Part shown: piece after piece, positions 1-11,694 of the stretch
Layout of the letters: each line of letters opens with the position of its first letter
How positions within the stretch are numbered: position 1 is the stretch's first letter
Assembly: GCA_949752745.1 (NCBI GenBank)
Contig: OX457029.1
Coordinates: 10,765,511-10,829,510 of the forward strand
Reading direction: 5' to 3'
DNA length: 64,000 nucleotides
DNA from: Protula sp. h YS-2021
Taxonomy: Eukaryota; Annelida; Polychaeta; Sabellida; Serpulidae
Program-made: the position numbers and the translations under genes
Notes under the pieces: generated by a model
Database searches by the model: none
What the model saw: the letters and a program-made list of their open reading frames with translations, nothing else
Told to the model about the DNA's origin: nothing

Positions 1-1013
1 CGTATATTAAGTACCGGCGAGGGGGGTTGATACTTGTTTGGCACTTAAGGCTTTTATGGATAATTTACGAGCATTTTGGACATCTAAATTTAGGTAGTGG
101 TCCAGATGGTTCATAAGGCCAGGTGGGTCATGGACTATTTTTTTTTGTTTTTGCTCATGGCCATCTCGGTTAAGTGTGAGGCATGCTCATGATGGAGGTT
201 TTACCCCTCGCCTTTTCTAGGGCTAGGGTTCATTGCAGTGCCATTGGGATGGCGGCTAGAGCTCACTGCAGACCCGACGGGGAAGGGATGTAGTTGTAAT
301 GTACGTGACGTGCTATTCCTGTGCGGCCTCGTACACACAGTCAGCCATTGATCCAGGCAGGGCGAAGTTCGACAGCGGGTGGGTGGCCTGGCGGTGCTTT
401 GCATGTGGTCGCAAGCTTCAATAGCCTACATAAACTTTGATTTGTTACTCTATTCTACGTGGGGGAGGTCGTTGTTGCAATCAATTTGCCCATTCATATC
501 ACCTGTATTTATTGTGGATCAGTATGTTGTTTTTTTTTCTATGTGTGTGTGTGCTGATAAGGGGCCACTTCACTTCACGCTCAAGGGGGATCGTCTCGTG
601 TTATTGTTATCATGTGCATGGCGTCCTATCTAAAGACTCGTTGACAAAAAAAAAAAGAAAAGAAAGACTTAGAAGGCTACGTGCATTTGACGGACAGCAG
701 GGGCTCTGCCTACAGCAAAGAAGGTATTGAGATTGAGATTAAAATGGATAGTTGTCTCATGCAAAGTCTGTCACTCAAATAGGCGCTTTGATTGTTCAGG
801 GTTTTTTTCGGGCAAGTTGAATTAAGCTATTATATTGAATTGATATTGAGTATTTCGTATGTGGACGGAATATATTATGGATCACTGAGGCGGTCGTTAA
901 TCCGACACATGTGTTTATTTTGGATTTTGTAAACGGAAGACATCAAGAGAGAGAAATTCGTGTGTCATTCTAAATCATAAATTGTATTGACTACAGTGGT
1001 CTGTTGTGACTAA

Positions 1014-1271
1014 ATGAGTAGAAACAAGCGTGAACTCAGCAAGCACATTCCTGAGCAAGAAATCAACGTTAAGTTCAAGTGTGAGAACGCGGTGGATAAA
1101 AGCTGTATTCAAAAATGTGAACAGATTGTAAGTGTTGACACTGTTATCCTGGAAATAAAAAACAGTAACGGATGTTTTGAAATTCGCCGTAATTGTTTTA
1201 TCAAGGACATAATTTCAGTCAAGCAAGCATTGGAGGACATGCTGGTATATTGGATAGAGCTGGACGACTGA
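1014..1271 (+). CDS. Hypothetical 85-residue open frame, unrecognised
   Basis: An ATG-to-TGA open frame of 85 codons with mixed polar composition and four cysteines, including a CENAVDKSCIQKC stretch. I recognise no family. It is not low-complexity and does not come from a tandem repeat, unlike most open frames nearby. It lies alone, probably in SUFU intron 1, with no evident splice context. It could be chance, a fragment of a mobile element or a small single-exon gene. Confidence 0.15.
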   Translation: MSRNKRELSKHIPEQEINVKFKCENAVDKSCIQKCEQIVSVDTVILEIKNSNGCFEIRRNCFIKDIISVKQALEDMLVYWIELDD

Positions 1272-1698
1272 AGGTGCACGTGTAATAAGTGGTGACACAT
1301 GTGATTAGTGCTAACACGTGTGATTGATTCTGACACATAAAGAAGGATATCTTGTGTTCATTTGCACGATAACTAGTCGTCTTTACAAAAACCTTTTTTT
1401 TCATTTATACATCTCAGTGATAAAATCCTACCGACAATGGCAATGTATTATTACACCGACGGCAGTGCACAGTTTTATGTGTAAGTTAAAGTGTTCTTTG
1501 GTGAAGGCCCCATTTGCAGGTTCTTCGGGGAGGGGGGTCTTCAGACCTGCTCGTTGTGGATGCGTACGTGAGATGGGCGGGAGAGGGGCCAAAAACGAAT
1601 GGCGGTGGACCGCAGCAACTCGTGTCGAAGGAGGGGAGTGGAGCTACAAATTATGGATGTATTACGTATTGCTGTGTAACATCAGGAATCGAATCATA

Positions 1699-1798
1699 TG
1701 ACGTCATGAAGCGCTTTGATGTGACGTCAAGAAGCGATTTGATGTAACGTCGGAAATTGCTTTGTTACGACGTCGGGAAGCGCTTTGATGTGACGTCA
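1699..1798. promoter_or_regulatory. Tandem array of CRE-like palindromes
   Basis: Five imperfect ~23-bp units alternate a CRE palindrome with GAAGCGCTTTGATG-like spacers. TGACGTCA is perfect at 1699, 1722 and 1791; two middle units are mutated (TAACGTCG, CGACGTCG). TGACGTCA is the binding site of CREB/ATF bZIP factors. Placement in the presumed first intron of SUFU makes an enhancer role possible but unproven; a chance minisatellite that contains the motif is the alternative. Confidence 0.4.
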
Positions 1799-2260
1799 GG
1801 AAGTACTCGCAAGTTCTGTAGATACAGTTAATACCTCATAAAATGGGTACCTCTTGGACAGGTTGAAATGTTCTTAACACAGAAATGTTCGCTAAAGAGA
1901 ACGTTGTCCCATGGTGAAAGAAATTAAAAAAATCGAAAATGTACACTAGTATAGAGAGCCTGTTGAAAACGTTGAGGTGTTCACAAACGAGGTATTTACT
2001 GGCACACAAACACAATCAGGGTGGTGACCATAAGGTCTCGAAACAAAGAAATTAATAGCAACGAAAAACAACGAGTAAAATTATACCAGGCGAGATACGT
2101 TTTTTTTTTTTTTGGCTGTTTTCTTTCTGCATGTGGAACGTTGAAGAATTTTTATGACTTTTTATATTATCTTCTCGCTTGTTAGCATTTCAGTGTATTC
2201 AATATGTTTGCGATATTTATAGTGATACATGTACGTATTTCTTTTCGCCCTTTTTTTCAG

Positions 2261-5200
2261 GGTTGAATGGACCGGATCCGCTGGATTATATTAGCATGTA
2301 CGCCAACCCAGGCGTCCCCAGCGAAGGAATCCCGCCACACTGGCATTACGTCAGCTTCGGCCTGACGGACTACACGGAGATAACCGGGTGCATGAGTAAG
2401 TTTTGAAATTAAGTTGAAATCTGAATTTTGATGGCAGTTCATATTATCCAAATTTCACAGTTATGTGTTCAAATTAACCAAATTTAACTTTAATGGAAAT
2501 CAGAAGAATAGTGTAAGTTCATATCAGCTGTATTTTACATTTAGTGAGTTTAAATTAAACGTGGCGCGCGGTTATCGAAAGTTACTTGCCATTTTCCATG
2601 TCGATTGCTAAAGGTTTTGATAGATCACGTGATGTAAACGTTCTCATTCCATGCGATCATTGACTAACAATCAGCATTATCATTGGTCAATATTTCTTTG
2701 CAAGCTGTCTGGTATTTCATGTTTTTTTTTTCACTGCCTGCAGATATGCGGGCCCGGATGGAATGAGTGGCTTCGGCTTCGAGTTGACGGTTCCGTCTGA
2801 AGCGAGAAGCAGACGAGAACCTGCCCGCCCACGTGGCCCGCCGCCCTCATGCAATCTCTTGCAGATATGTCTTCAAATCAGGTAGGCGGGCGCAGATGGA
2901 GGGTGGGGGTAGGGGCTCTAGGGCTTGTCCATTATACCGTAGAGACTGGGACTGTAAGCTGAGGGAGGCGGGATATGAAAAGGGTTTTGTGGGCGTATTT
3001 TTGAATGGTCCCTTTGTTCTCAAGACACGCCGCGCATGAAAGAAGAGAAAAGAAGTGTGTTGGAGGGTTGGTGGCGGGGGGGGGGGGGGGAGGGAGAATC
3101 TCGGAATGGAGTGTCCCTTGAGTCGTTTATTACGATAACCGATGGCGTCGGAACGAGCGCGTTGCGCCTGTCGCTGGCCGAACGGTACGCAAATATTCTG
3201 TTAATGCCGTTAGTGGCAAAGTGGATCACAGGTTTGGAGTGCGGCCTAAACGCAGAAGTGCATGTAAAGCACGGTGACGCACTGGACTACTCATTGATTC
3301 GCAGTGGTCTCCCGCAATCCAAATCAAATTTCTGTAATAACTTAGTATTTTAACCCAAAACAAAACAAAAAAAAAAAAACTAAAAAAAAAAAAAAAAAAC
3401 AACTGTCGGTTATGAAGAAAAAAACTTTGAAATGTAGACATGGTACGTTCGTTTTTTCAGAGAACACACTGTGTGTGGGCGACCACATTCCGTGGCACAG
3501 CCGCTAGATGGCAGCGACTCACGTATACAGCACATGCTGATGGTCGAGGACCCGCAGCTGTCGCCCATCAACACCGCCTTCGCTCAGTGCAATTTGTTCA
3601 GGTAGGGGGAGTTTTAAGTGTGAGAAGGGGGACGTCGTATTCAACAGGTGAGGGGGGGGGGGGAGTGTTAATTCCCCGTCCATCTACATTTGTGATTCTT
3701 ATCAGAAAATTGTGAATCGCCCCCCCCCCCCCCCCCCAAAAAAAAAAATAAATAAATAAAAATAAATAAATAAATAAAATGTAAAAGGATGGAAGCCTGT
3801 TATTTTTCTGCCTGAGTCCCCGGCCTGTCTCGGATCAAAGCCCTGACCCGTTCTTGAGAGAAAGCATTGGACCTTCTTTACGAGCTGTCTATATCAAATA
3901 ATGGGAAAATCGAGAAAGGCTGATTGTGTTGCCTGGGTCATTTGGAGATCCGGTTACTCCTGGTGGAATCATTTCGAGAGGATGGGGTGGGGTGGGGGGC
4001 ATCATTTTTACGACCATTATTGTGAAGTAGCCGTTTCGTAAGCTTAAAAAATACAACAGCATAAGGTCATGGAAGGCCTGAATGAACACCGACATAAAGA
4101 TTAATACGCGCATCTGAAGGAATAGACGAAGAACGGACCTAGAGGAGAAGCAGTGATGACATATCCATGAGGCCTCTTGCCCCCCCCCCCCCAAAGAAAA
4201 AAAAAGAAAGAAACGAAACTGACGGTTTAATGCTCAGTGTATATTTGTCCCGATATGCTCGATCAGTTTTCAGGTAATTTATTTATAAACGAAGTATTGT
4301 TAGGACAACGCGATAAGTGAAGCTAAGAGCTCTATAAATACTTCAGTAGAATGAAGGGTAGAAGCGAGTGTGGGGAGCTATCCAATTCTGGATTGATATT
4401 TCACTCCGCAAGCTCCATGAAATTTTTATAAGCAAAAATATATATATATATGTGTCGTTTATACCTAGCAATACACTCTAATTCTTTTGAAACGTTTGTG
4501 GAGTGAAACTGTATTTTCAATGAGAAAAGTACAGAATTTATCATCCAAAGTACGTGATTGGGATGAGGAGGGGGAGAATGATTAGAAAGGGGTGAAGAGG
4601 GGGAGAGCGATTAGGAGGAGGAGGGGGGTGACGAGGGGGAGAATGATTAGGAAGGGATGAAGAGGGGGAGAACGATTAGGAGGAGGGGGTGAATAGGGGG
4701 GAACAATTAGGAGGAGGAGTTGAAGAGGGGAAGAAGCAGAGATGTTGACTACCGGGTATCCAATTCGTTTCAGAGTGCTGACTTGCAATTGAACTTGCAA
4801 TTGAGCTCCGGCTACAACCTTGCCTCCGCCATGTGCCTTACTGAAACTGCAGTTCGTCCCTTTTCATTTGGTTTATAATGGGGATAGATCATGGGGCTGG
4901 GTACTGTGTATTTTAATTCGGACACGCGTGGAAGACTTGTGAAACGAACCGCGCAGCCTTCCGCAAGCAAAAACGGTTTCGTCACAAAGCCTTGGTCGGC
5001 GTTACGTTGGCTTCTACTATGACGCTCGCGCGAATGCTACTAGCGAAGTTTCGTACGCGGCAAAAGAACGTAAAATTTACTTATCATTTGTTAATACGGG
5101 AGTGTATTATCACTGAGGTGTATCTTATAATATGAATCAGCTTCGTGATTAACTACAATGGAACATTAAAATAAACTCAAAAATTTGGGCCTCGATGCTT

Positions 5201-6901
5201 TCGATTTACCTGGGCGGGAGGTCGGGAATGCGACCAGACGAGTAACTGAACCGTCATTGCGGCACTTGTCAGAGCAATAAATAATTGACCTGCGTGCTGA
5301 ACACGTCAATTTATATCCATTTCGCCTTTCCAGAAATAGCTCTGATCACTTGTAAAGAGCTCGATTTTGAATTAATGTCATAAGGGTGGGGTGGGGGGAG
5401 GGCATAAATAATTGCCTAAGCACACTAGGGGGTACACAGTTTGTCTTCCGACAAAACCCGTGGTTGATGTGAGGTAATGTGATTAATTGGTCATTAATTG
5501 ATTCTCATGTGTCCCAGATACGTGAATAATGAATGAGTTTGTTGCGCTGATATTGCAAGAACCAACTGTAAACTATTGATGGATCTGTTTAAAAAATCAA
5601 CACCCTTCAGTGCACTCCTTGAGTGCCTGGCTTGAGGTGGTCGCCCCCCCCCCCCACCTTCCCTCTCCCCTGTCCCCAGCCTTCTGGAGCGTATGAATTA
5701 CTTGAATCGATCGGCCATCATTCAGGCCTCGACATCTTTGTTTTTATTTTTTTCTGTCCACATTTTGTGACTAAGAGTAAAATGCGTCATAGCTTGGTCT
5801 TGAATACCCAGCTTTTTCCGTATTCCAGACCAATTATTCTACAGAGTGGATAATTCACTGTCGCCGGTGGGCTAGGTAAGACAATAGCAACAAAAGCCAA
5901 GATTACTTTCCAGAATTGAGTTTCCGCCCGCCCAAATAATTTGTAAAATTTCGATAACAATGGCTTCTTTTTCACACAACTTGTCAGCACTTGAATACGG
6001 ATAAAGTTGAGATGTCACGCGCTCTACCCCCCCCCCCCCTCCTCCCACCCCCTCTCATTTTTATGAACTTAAAATAAGTGTTTGTGGTGCTCCATGTTTG
6101 ACATCTATTGGTTCTTCATTTGATGGGCGTGGCCTTTACATGAGCGTGTGTGGCGTTGTGTATTCGCATGTCTCCTCCAGTTTATAGGCGTGGCCTTTAC
6201 ATGAGCGTGTGTGGCGTTGTGTGTTGACACAGATCGTGGGCGTGTGTGAGGAGGAGCTGAGGGCGGCGCAGCACTGGCACGGCGTAGGCGTGGCTGACCT
6301 GCTGCGGACCATTCCCATGTAAGTGCTCGCAGTGCGTAGTCATGCAAGTGCTCGGATTGCTTGCTATGTAAGTGCTCGAAATGCTAGACATTCGAGTGCT
6401 CGCAAACGTAGCCCTGTAAGTGCTCAATGCAGTAACCATGTAAATGCTCAGAACAGTGCCTGTGTAACAGTGCTATGTAATAGGCACGTAAGTAGCCAGA
6501 ATCGTTGTGTAAGCACTCAGAACAGGAGAAATAATGTGCACTGATGGAAAAATAGGGCATGTCCCGAATCGCAAACAAGCAGAAGTAGAAGGCATGCGTG
6601 ACGCGTCTGTGTTGACAGAACGGGCGGGCCGTGGCTCATCACGGACGTACGTCGCGGCGAGACAATGTACGACATCGAGCCGTCACTGCAGGAGCGCGTC
6701 GAGCGCGGCATCGACTTCGAGGGCTCCAACTTGAGCGGCGTGACGTCACGCTGCGGCTGGGAGGAACTGCCGTACGAACACAGCTACGGCGGCGACGACG
6801 AGCACCTGGTTACTAATGGTGACCGACATAGCAACTACACAGCTGGCGACCAAAATATTATATCTCAACACGGTGAGGCCTTTTCTGTTTTACTTGTTAC
6901 T

Positions 6902-6960
<59 letters not shown>

Positions 6961-9900
6961 GATTATTTATTTATTTTTTGTACTTTATTTGCTTTATTTA
7001 CTTGATTTAGTATTGGATAGCCAGATCTAGGTCGAGGTACGAATATCAAATTACCATTCTCTTACTTTCAAATGCTTCACTTGTAATATACACGTTTTAC
7101 GACAAGTAGGTCGGAGTCGATGGTTGTTGCATCGCAGTGTCTACAGAGAGATGAAAAAGATGTAGCCATATCAACGCTCTGTGTAAAATTCGTTAATAAT
7201 TAAATTTGTGTCTGTTGTTATCGTTATAACGCACGAAAACTTTCGATTCGACTTTTGCCACCGAGTAAAACGAGCATTTGTTTTTTTTTCCCGCAGACCG
7301 TGATGAAATCACACGGACGTTAAAGAAAGGCTTAATGCGCTCCCACTCACGGCCCAGGAAGAGACGGACAACCATCACTACAACAAGTAAGTGCACGTGT
7401 ACTTAAGAGAAACAATGGCGCCACCTAAACTTTGTCGTTCGAAAACACAAAAGAATAGTAGTTATGTTAGCATTGTTTTAATGAGTGGAGGTGGTGGTTT
7501 GGGTGGGGGGGGGGGGGGGGTGGCGGGAGGAGTTTGCATATCACTGCGTTCTTTTTGTAACGGCGCAGTAGGAAATACACTAATTTGTGTACGGTGCTTG
7601 CTTGACTTACGAGAACTGAATTAGGTCACGCCATGGCTGTTAATAAAACTTAGGGTATGGTCTTTTCCGGATAATTTCCTGTGTGTCAACACTCGAATCA
7701 AAAGACACGCAAGCCCTCAGTGGGCGATATTGACAAATGTTTGGACAGGCTAATCCTTCGTGAAGATATCTCAGTGTGTTTTGTTCTATTACTGGTGTAC
7801 CAAAGGTAAAAGAAGTAAGCGAACGCCATGACTTGACATAAGTTGAAGAATTTGTTTACAAATTCCACCAATATAAACATTACCCATGGGAAGCTCCATG
7901 TTTTCATTTGTGACGTCAATGCGCGTGTTTCATTAAGCAGGCACCTTGTTTATATGCATAGTCTTGACATAACATCCAATTTATATCGTCTTATTTTTGC
8001 AAATTAAAAAAAGAAGAATAATGGAATAGGTATTCCTATATATATCGGGGTCCAGTTTCGCCATTAAAGACTCAATAACAGAGAAATTCGTTTTACACTG
8101 TGCGTTTTTGTTTTGTTTTGTTTTTTTTTTTTTTGTGTGTGTGTAAGTGTCAACATCATATATTGCGCAATAAGGGGGAATTGTAGACATCCAGATCTGG
8201 TCAAAAGCTTTATAGAAGAAGTCATGGTGAATATTCAACTCAGCTCTGTGAATAAAACTGACACCAGTGAATAAAAACCTTTTACTTCAATATATGGTAC
8301 TTCGTAAAGTATTAACTTTATGATATAAAGTACTTTTATGTATTACATACAATAAGGTACTTGTATGAAGTGGTGGGAGGGGGGCGGATAGGGGGGCAGG
8401 GGTGCCGCGCCATGTAGCTCATGTGAGCGTAAAATGATTATTGTTCCCTCTGCATTTTGTTTACAGATATAAGCATTATAGTAGCACGCACAAAGTGAAC
8501 TATTAACGCAGTATTATTTAAAATATCGATTCTGGGGCGAATAAGACATGAGATATTTTTTAATAGACAATTCCGGAATAGCCTACCGATAATTCAAATG
8601 TCAAATAAATCAGTAATGCTTCATTTTATACGAAAGGGTGAAAATTAGTCGAACAGCGTAAATTTTTATATTTTGGGGAAAGGAAAATAAAAATATTGAA
8701 AAATAACGTATCGAATATCGACCTATCAATTTAGGATTTTTTAAAATTTATTTTTAGTTTCAATTTGCTCATTTTGCTATTTCTAAGGCAAGAAAATAAG
8801 TTGTTTGTTTTTGTTGTTTTTTGTTATGTTTTCCGTAACATTCGATTTATCGGTAGTCTATTCTGGAAAAGCCTATCAAAAAAAAAAAAAAACAAAAACA
8901 AAAAAAAAGACAAAAAAAAAAAAAAAAAAAAAAAAAAACTGGTTTCTTGTTTACTTCCTAATTCTTGTTTCAAATGATACGGTGTTTATCTTTCTTCAAC
9001 ATCTTAGCAATCAAAACAGATCACGGAAATAGTAATAATGTGAACTTTCTTCCTTGTTGTCAGCAGTCGGAACAGATCACGGAGGCAGTAATAATGTGAA
9101 CTTTTTTCTTTGTTTTCAGCAATCGAAACAGATCACGGAAGCAATCGCTTGACAGTAACATCAGCAGCGACGCGCCCACAGAGCTGCTGAGGACGCGATC
9201 ACTCGACAACGTTCATTTGCATTTAAACCCAGAAGCCGCTTCGCTTCTACCTCTAGCCTTAAAGTGAGTGACTTTTTCTTTGGGGTTGGTGGGGGGAGGG
9301 GTGTGGATTGGGCGGTGTAAGAGAAAACGTCCTGTGTTGAATATTGTTGTAAACATTTTTTTTTGTGAAAATGGTAGAATTTGGGAGTCGGAATTGAAGA
9401 ATTCAGTTTTGTCCCGCTTAGCCGAAACCTCATTCAAGTACCGCCTGCCCCTCCTCCCTACCCCGCCCACTGTCGACTGCTCTCCGATTGGTTTATGACG
9501 TAGCCATTTTGTGTGTTGTGTGACATCAGCATGTTGTGTGTTGTACGCAGGGGTCGGTTGCGTCACGGCAGGCACTTCACGTACAAGAGCACGCAGAGTG
9601 ACATGGCCGTCACGTTGGTGACGGGGAGCGTAGAGGGCACGATCTGCGACGAGCAGCACCCGTACGCCGCTCACGGGCCCTGGCTACAGGTATGTACGCG
9701 TGCCCCCCCCCCCCCCACTCTATCCCGATCCATACACAGCGCCTTTGGAAACTTGTCCCCGCTCCCACGGCCTCCAAGCGTCCACCCCACACGCAGTACC
9801 CCATGAGGGTGCTCCCTGACCAGCCCACATGCGGCACCCCGGGATAGTGACCCGTATCCGGCTCACACGCAGTGCCTGGCACAGTATCCCGTGACCACAG

Positions 9901-10571
9901 ACGGGAGCACAGGCGAGGCCCGGAAAAATGTCGCTTGCCCAGAATACGTTCGGGATCTGGGACTGTTCGTGATAATACTTAACCTTTAACTTTATAATAA
10001 AATTTATCCAGGGAACCTGTGGGCACATCGGTGGTGTACCTAGCCATTAACTGTTTACGAAGTGTGTCTCATGTTATTCCTTTTTGAGTACTTAATCAGA
10101 TAAGAAGTACCGCAAGAGCTCGTGAAGTAAGTGTTTGCTGTGTTGATTTTCAGGTTTTACTCACAGATGATCAAATCGAGAAGATATCCTCTGACTTACA
10201 GCATCTTACACAGCCTGACATAGTGGTGAGTGTTGCGCATATTACATCCCGGGTGGCTCATACACTCGTCTCGCCCCTCCTCCTCCTTCCCCCCTCCCCC
10301 ACCTCCCCCTTCTGTTGTAATATCAGCTGGGGTGAAACCGCTGCATTCATGAAATTAGGCGGCTAATGATAGCGTAAAGATTATATATATATATATGAGC
10401 ATTTTAATAAGTGATTTCCTTAATGTAAAAGTGAAGAAAATGGTGGGCTGTTTTGCACAATATTTGAGATGATTACACCGTGTTATGTTTTTTCTTCAGT
10501 TCCAAGTACCGCAAACCTACAGTTGGCCGGAAATGCGCCTCCAGCTGTCAATCATCCCCGATCACCTATAG
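2261..10571 (+). CDS. SUFU: Suppressor of fused (SUFU), 5' partial, 10 exons seen
   Basis: SUFU binds and restrains GLI/Ci transcription factors in Hedgehog signalling, in cytoplasm and nucleus. Exons seen: 2261-2395, 2744-2881, 3461-3602, 6233-6318, 6619-6872, 7297-7386 (or 7390), 9120-9263, 9551-9689, 10154-10225, 10500-10571 (TAG 10569-10571). Recognisable blocks in order: GPDPLDYISMYANPG, IPPHWHYVSFGL, SGFGFELT, PPTWPAALMQSLA, RYVFKSENT, IVGVC, GGPWLITDVRRGETMYDIEP, LQERVERGID, GSNLSGV, HGRHFTYKS, HPYAAHGPWLQ and the C-terminal TYSWPEMRLQLSIIPDHL. The N-terminal ~60 residues (exon 1) are missing. Splice phases agree from 6233 onward except at the 7386/9120 junction, which is one base out with the consensus GTAAGT donor. 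Reading the conserved protein through the first three exons needs six single-base changes (near 2370, 2790, 2825, 2863, 3502, 3594), although their splice sites are intact. Family assignment is secure; functionality of this copy depends on those indels being errors. Confidence 0.93.
4563..4735. repeat. G-rich minisatellite, ~30-35 bp unit
   Basis: About five imperfect units built on GGGGGAGAACGATTAGGAGG alternating with GGTGAAGAGG. It lies inside a SUFU intron. The open frame on the other strand is only the shadow of this repeat. Confidence 0.7.
6124..6222. repeat. Direct duplication ahead of a SUFU 3' splice site
   Basis: Two copies (6124-6160, 6186-6222) of a GGCGTGGCCTTTACATGAGC-containing segment separated by about 25 bp. 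The second copy ends about ten bases before the acceptor of the exon starting at 6233. The duplication therefore sits on the intron side of an exon boundary. Confidence 0.75.
6319..6520 (+). repeat. Degenerate donor-like tandem array after SUFU exon 6233-6318
   Basis: The authentic donor, CCCAT|GTAAGTGCTCG, is followed by about eight ~24-bp variants of itself: GCAAGTGCTCGG, GTAAGTGCTCGA, TCGAGTGCTCGC, GTAAGTGCTCAA, GTAAATGCTCAG, GTAACAGTGCT, GTAAGTAGCC and GTAAGCACTCAG. Several keep a good GTAAGT. The array fills much of the 300-bp intron before the exon at 6619. It looks like repeated slippage of a unit that began at the exon end. Confidence 0.75.
6904..6960. repeat. (AAT)n/(ATT)n mirror microsatellite
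   Basis: A run of AAT units switches to ATT units, giving a self-complementary A/T microsatellite just after the donor of SUFU exon 6619-6872. It could fold into a hairpin. Confidence 0.9.
7387..9119. other. SUFU intron with splice-phase conflict
   Basis: Noncoding apart from a possible missing small exon. Exon 7297-7386 leaves one base and exon 9120-9263 supplies one base, so the codon cannot be completed. A donor four bases further on (GT at 7391) would repair the phase but is weak. The stretch contains poly-G (7507-7520), poly-T (8123-8134) and poly-A (8880-8938) runs. Confidence 0.5.
9006..9173 (+). repeat. Triplicated 3' splice site, 56-bp unit
   Basis: Three copies begin at 9006, 9062 and 9118. 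Each carries AGCA(A/G)TC(A/G)(A/G)AACAGATCACGGA, and copies 1 and 2 continue through GTAATAATGTGAAC and a pyrimidine tract into the next AG. The last copy is the working acceptor and start of exon 9120-9263. Copy 2 also has a pyrimidine tract followed by CAG and could act as an alternative acceptor, but TGA codons in the repeat would stop translation. Confidence 0.85.
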
Positions 10572-11694
10572 CGACGCCCCCGTGTGCCTTTCTCATTGGC
10601 TCTCATCCTCCGTGTGCTATTATGACGTCATTTATGCGTGGTATTGTAGAGAAGAAAAGAAAAACACAGCACTTAGCCAGGCTTAGTCAGAACAATGTTA
10701 GTGGGTCTACATGCCGAAAAGACACGTAGTGTTTTGTTTCTTCGTCGACAAACAAACAATTATGCCGTAGCGAATTCGGCAAAATTGCTCCGCATAACTG
10801 TCTGCCTGGAGGGAACTCGCAAAGGAGCGGGTCACTCTTCCAAGCTTTTGCTATCCTTAGGGATAGGGATTTCCAAGCGCAAGTGTGTCTTTATGCGCAC
10901 AGCAACACACCCAGCTTCAAGGTGGAAGAAAAAAGTATGCCGTTGTAAAAAAAAAGGTACTGTCAGACGCGGAGTGATCTTGTAGATCCCAGTGCGGGAA
11001 GCGGGTTTGTCACGATTTCAACTCGCTGGAGGTTTTGCGCAAGTCTGCGACTGTCTGCAAACGATAGCGTATTTATCGCTCTCTGGCTCAGTGCAGAAAG
11101 GACGTACATTGAATAACGTACACCTGTTTGCGTCTGTTACCCCTCTTCGTGCCCTCCGTATCAAAATTATGCGCGGAGTAACACAACCGAAAGAAGACTG
11201 CATATTTATTGCGCTGTGTACCGCTGGTATCAAAGAACAAATTATTAAAAGACATAAACGGAAGAGTGGAGCGGTCGAAAACTTAAACCACTATTTTTAT
11301 ATGTGGCGTAAATTAGTCATGACGTTATTGGAGTTAAGTGAGCGTATGTTTTGGTGCGATTTGGTGTTCTTGAATTCGTGACAGGGGGGGGGGGTCGTAT
11401 GCGTGAAATCGTGAGTGCATCCCTGCGTGAATTCATTTTCATGTGTCCAGTATGTGGCATGAGCAACTTAGTGAATAATACGTGATGTGAGTGAAATCGT
11501 ATGATCTGAGTGAAATTATGAGTGAAACCTTGAAACGACTGTATTTTTCTCATGGGTTGATGAATGGAATCTGCCTGAGTACTTCTTAACACTAGAGATA
11601 GGTTGGGATGGGTCAGCGGGTTGGGCTGGGTTGAGGAGGACAAAATTTACATATTCATGAGAAAATGTATTAGCTTGAAACGCCACTCTCATAA

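Larger units (their letters stand above)
1..2260. other. Region upstream of the first visible SUFU exon
   Basis: No SUFU exon 1 could be found here; the conserved N-terminal block that normally precedes the WLGGPDPLDY motif is absent from all frames. The stretch is probably SUFU intron 1. It holds a small open frame at 1014-1271, a run of imperfect ~22-bp repeats after it (about 1270-1340, with ACACGTGT/ACACATGT words) and an array of CRE-type palindromes at 1699-1798. Nothing else is supported. Confidence 0.5.
3603..6232. other. SUFU intron (2.6 kb)
   Basis: Noncoding. It contains homopolymer C/A runs (3721-3780), a G-rich minisatellite (4563-4735), a short TA run (4439-4450) and a ~37-bp near-perfect duplication just upstream of the next exon (6124-6160 and 6186-6222). 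No coding frame is convincing. Confidence 0.7.

Noticed and set aside
2261..3602. Programmed ribosomal frameshifting in SUFU
   Set aside because: Six shifts of both signs with no slippery-site pattern are not credible as recoding; assembly errors or a lesion explain them better.
10992..11381. 129-codon open frame after SUFU
   Set aside because: No recognisable motif, no splice or promoter context; lies in the probable SUFU 3' region.
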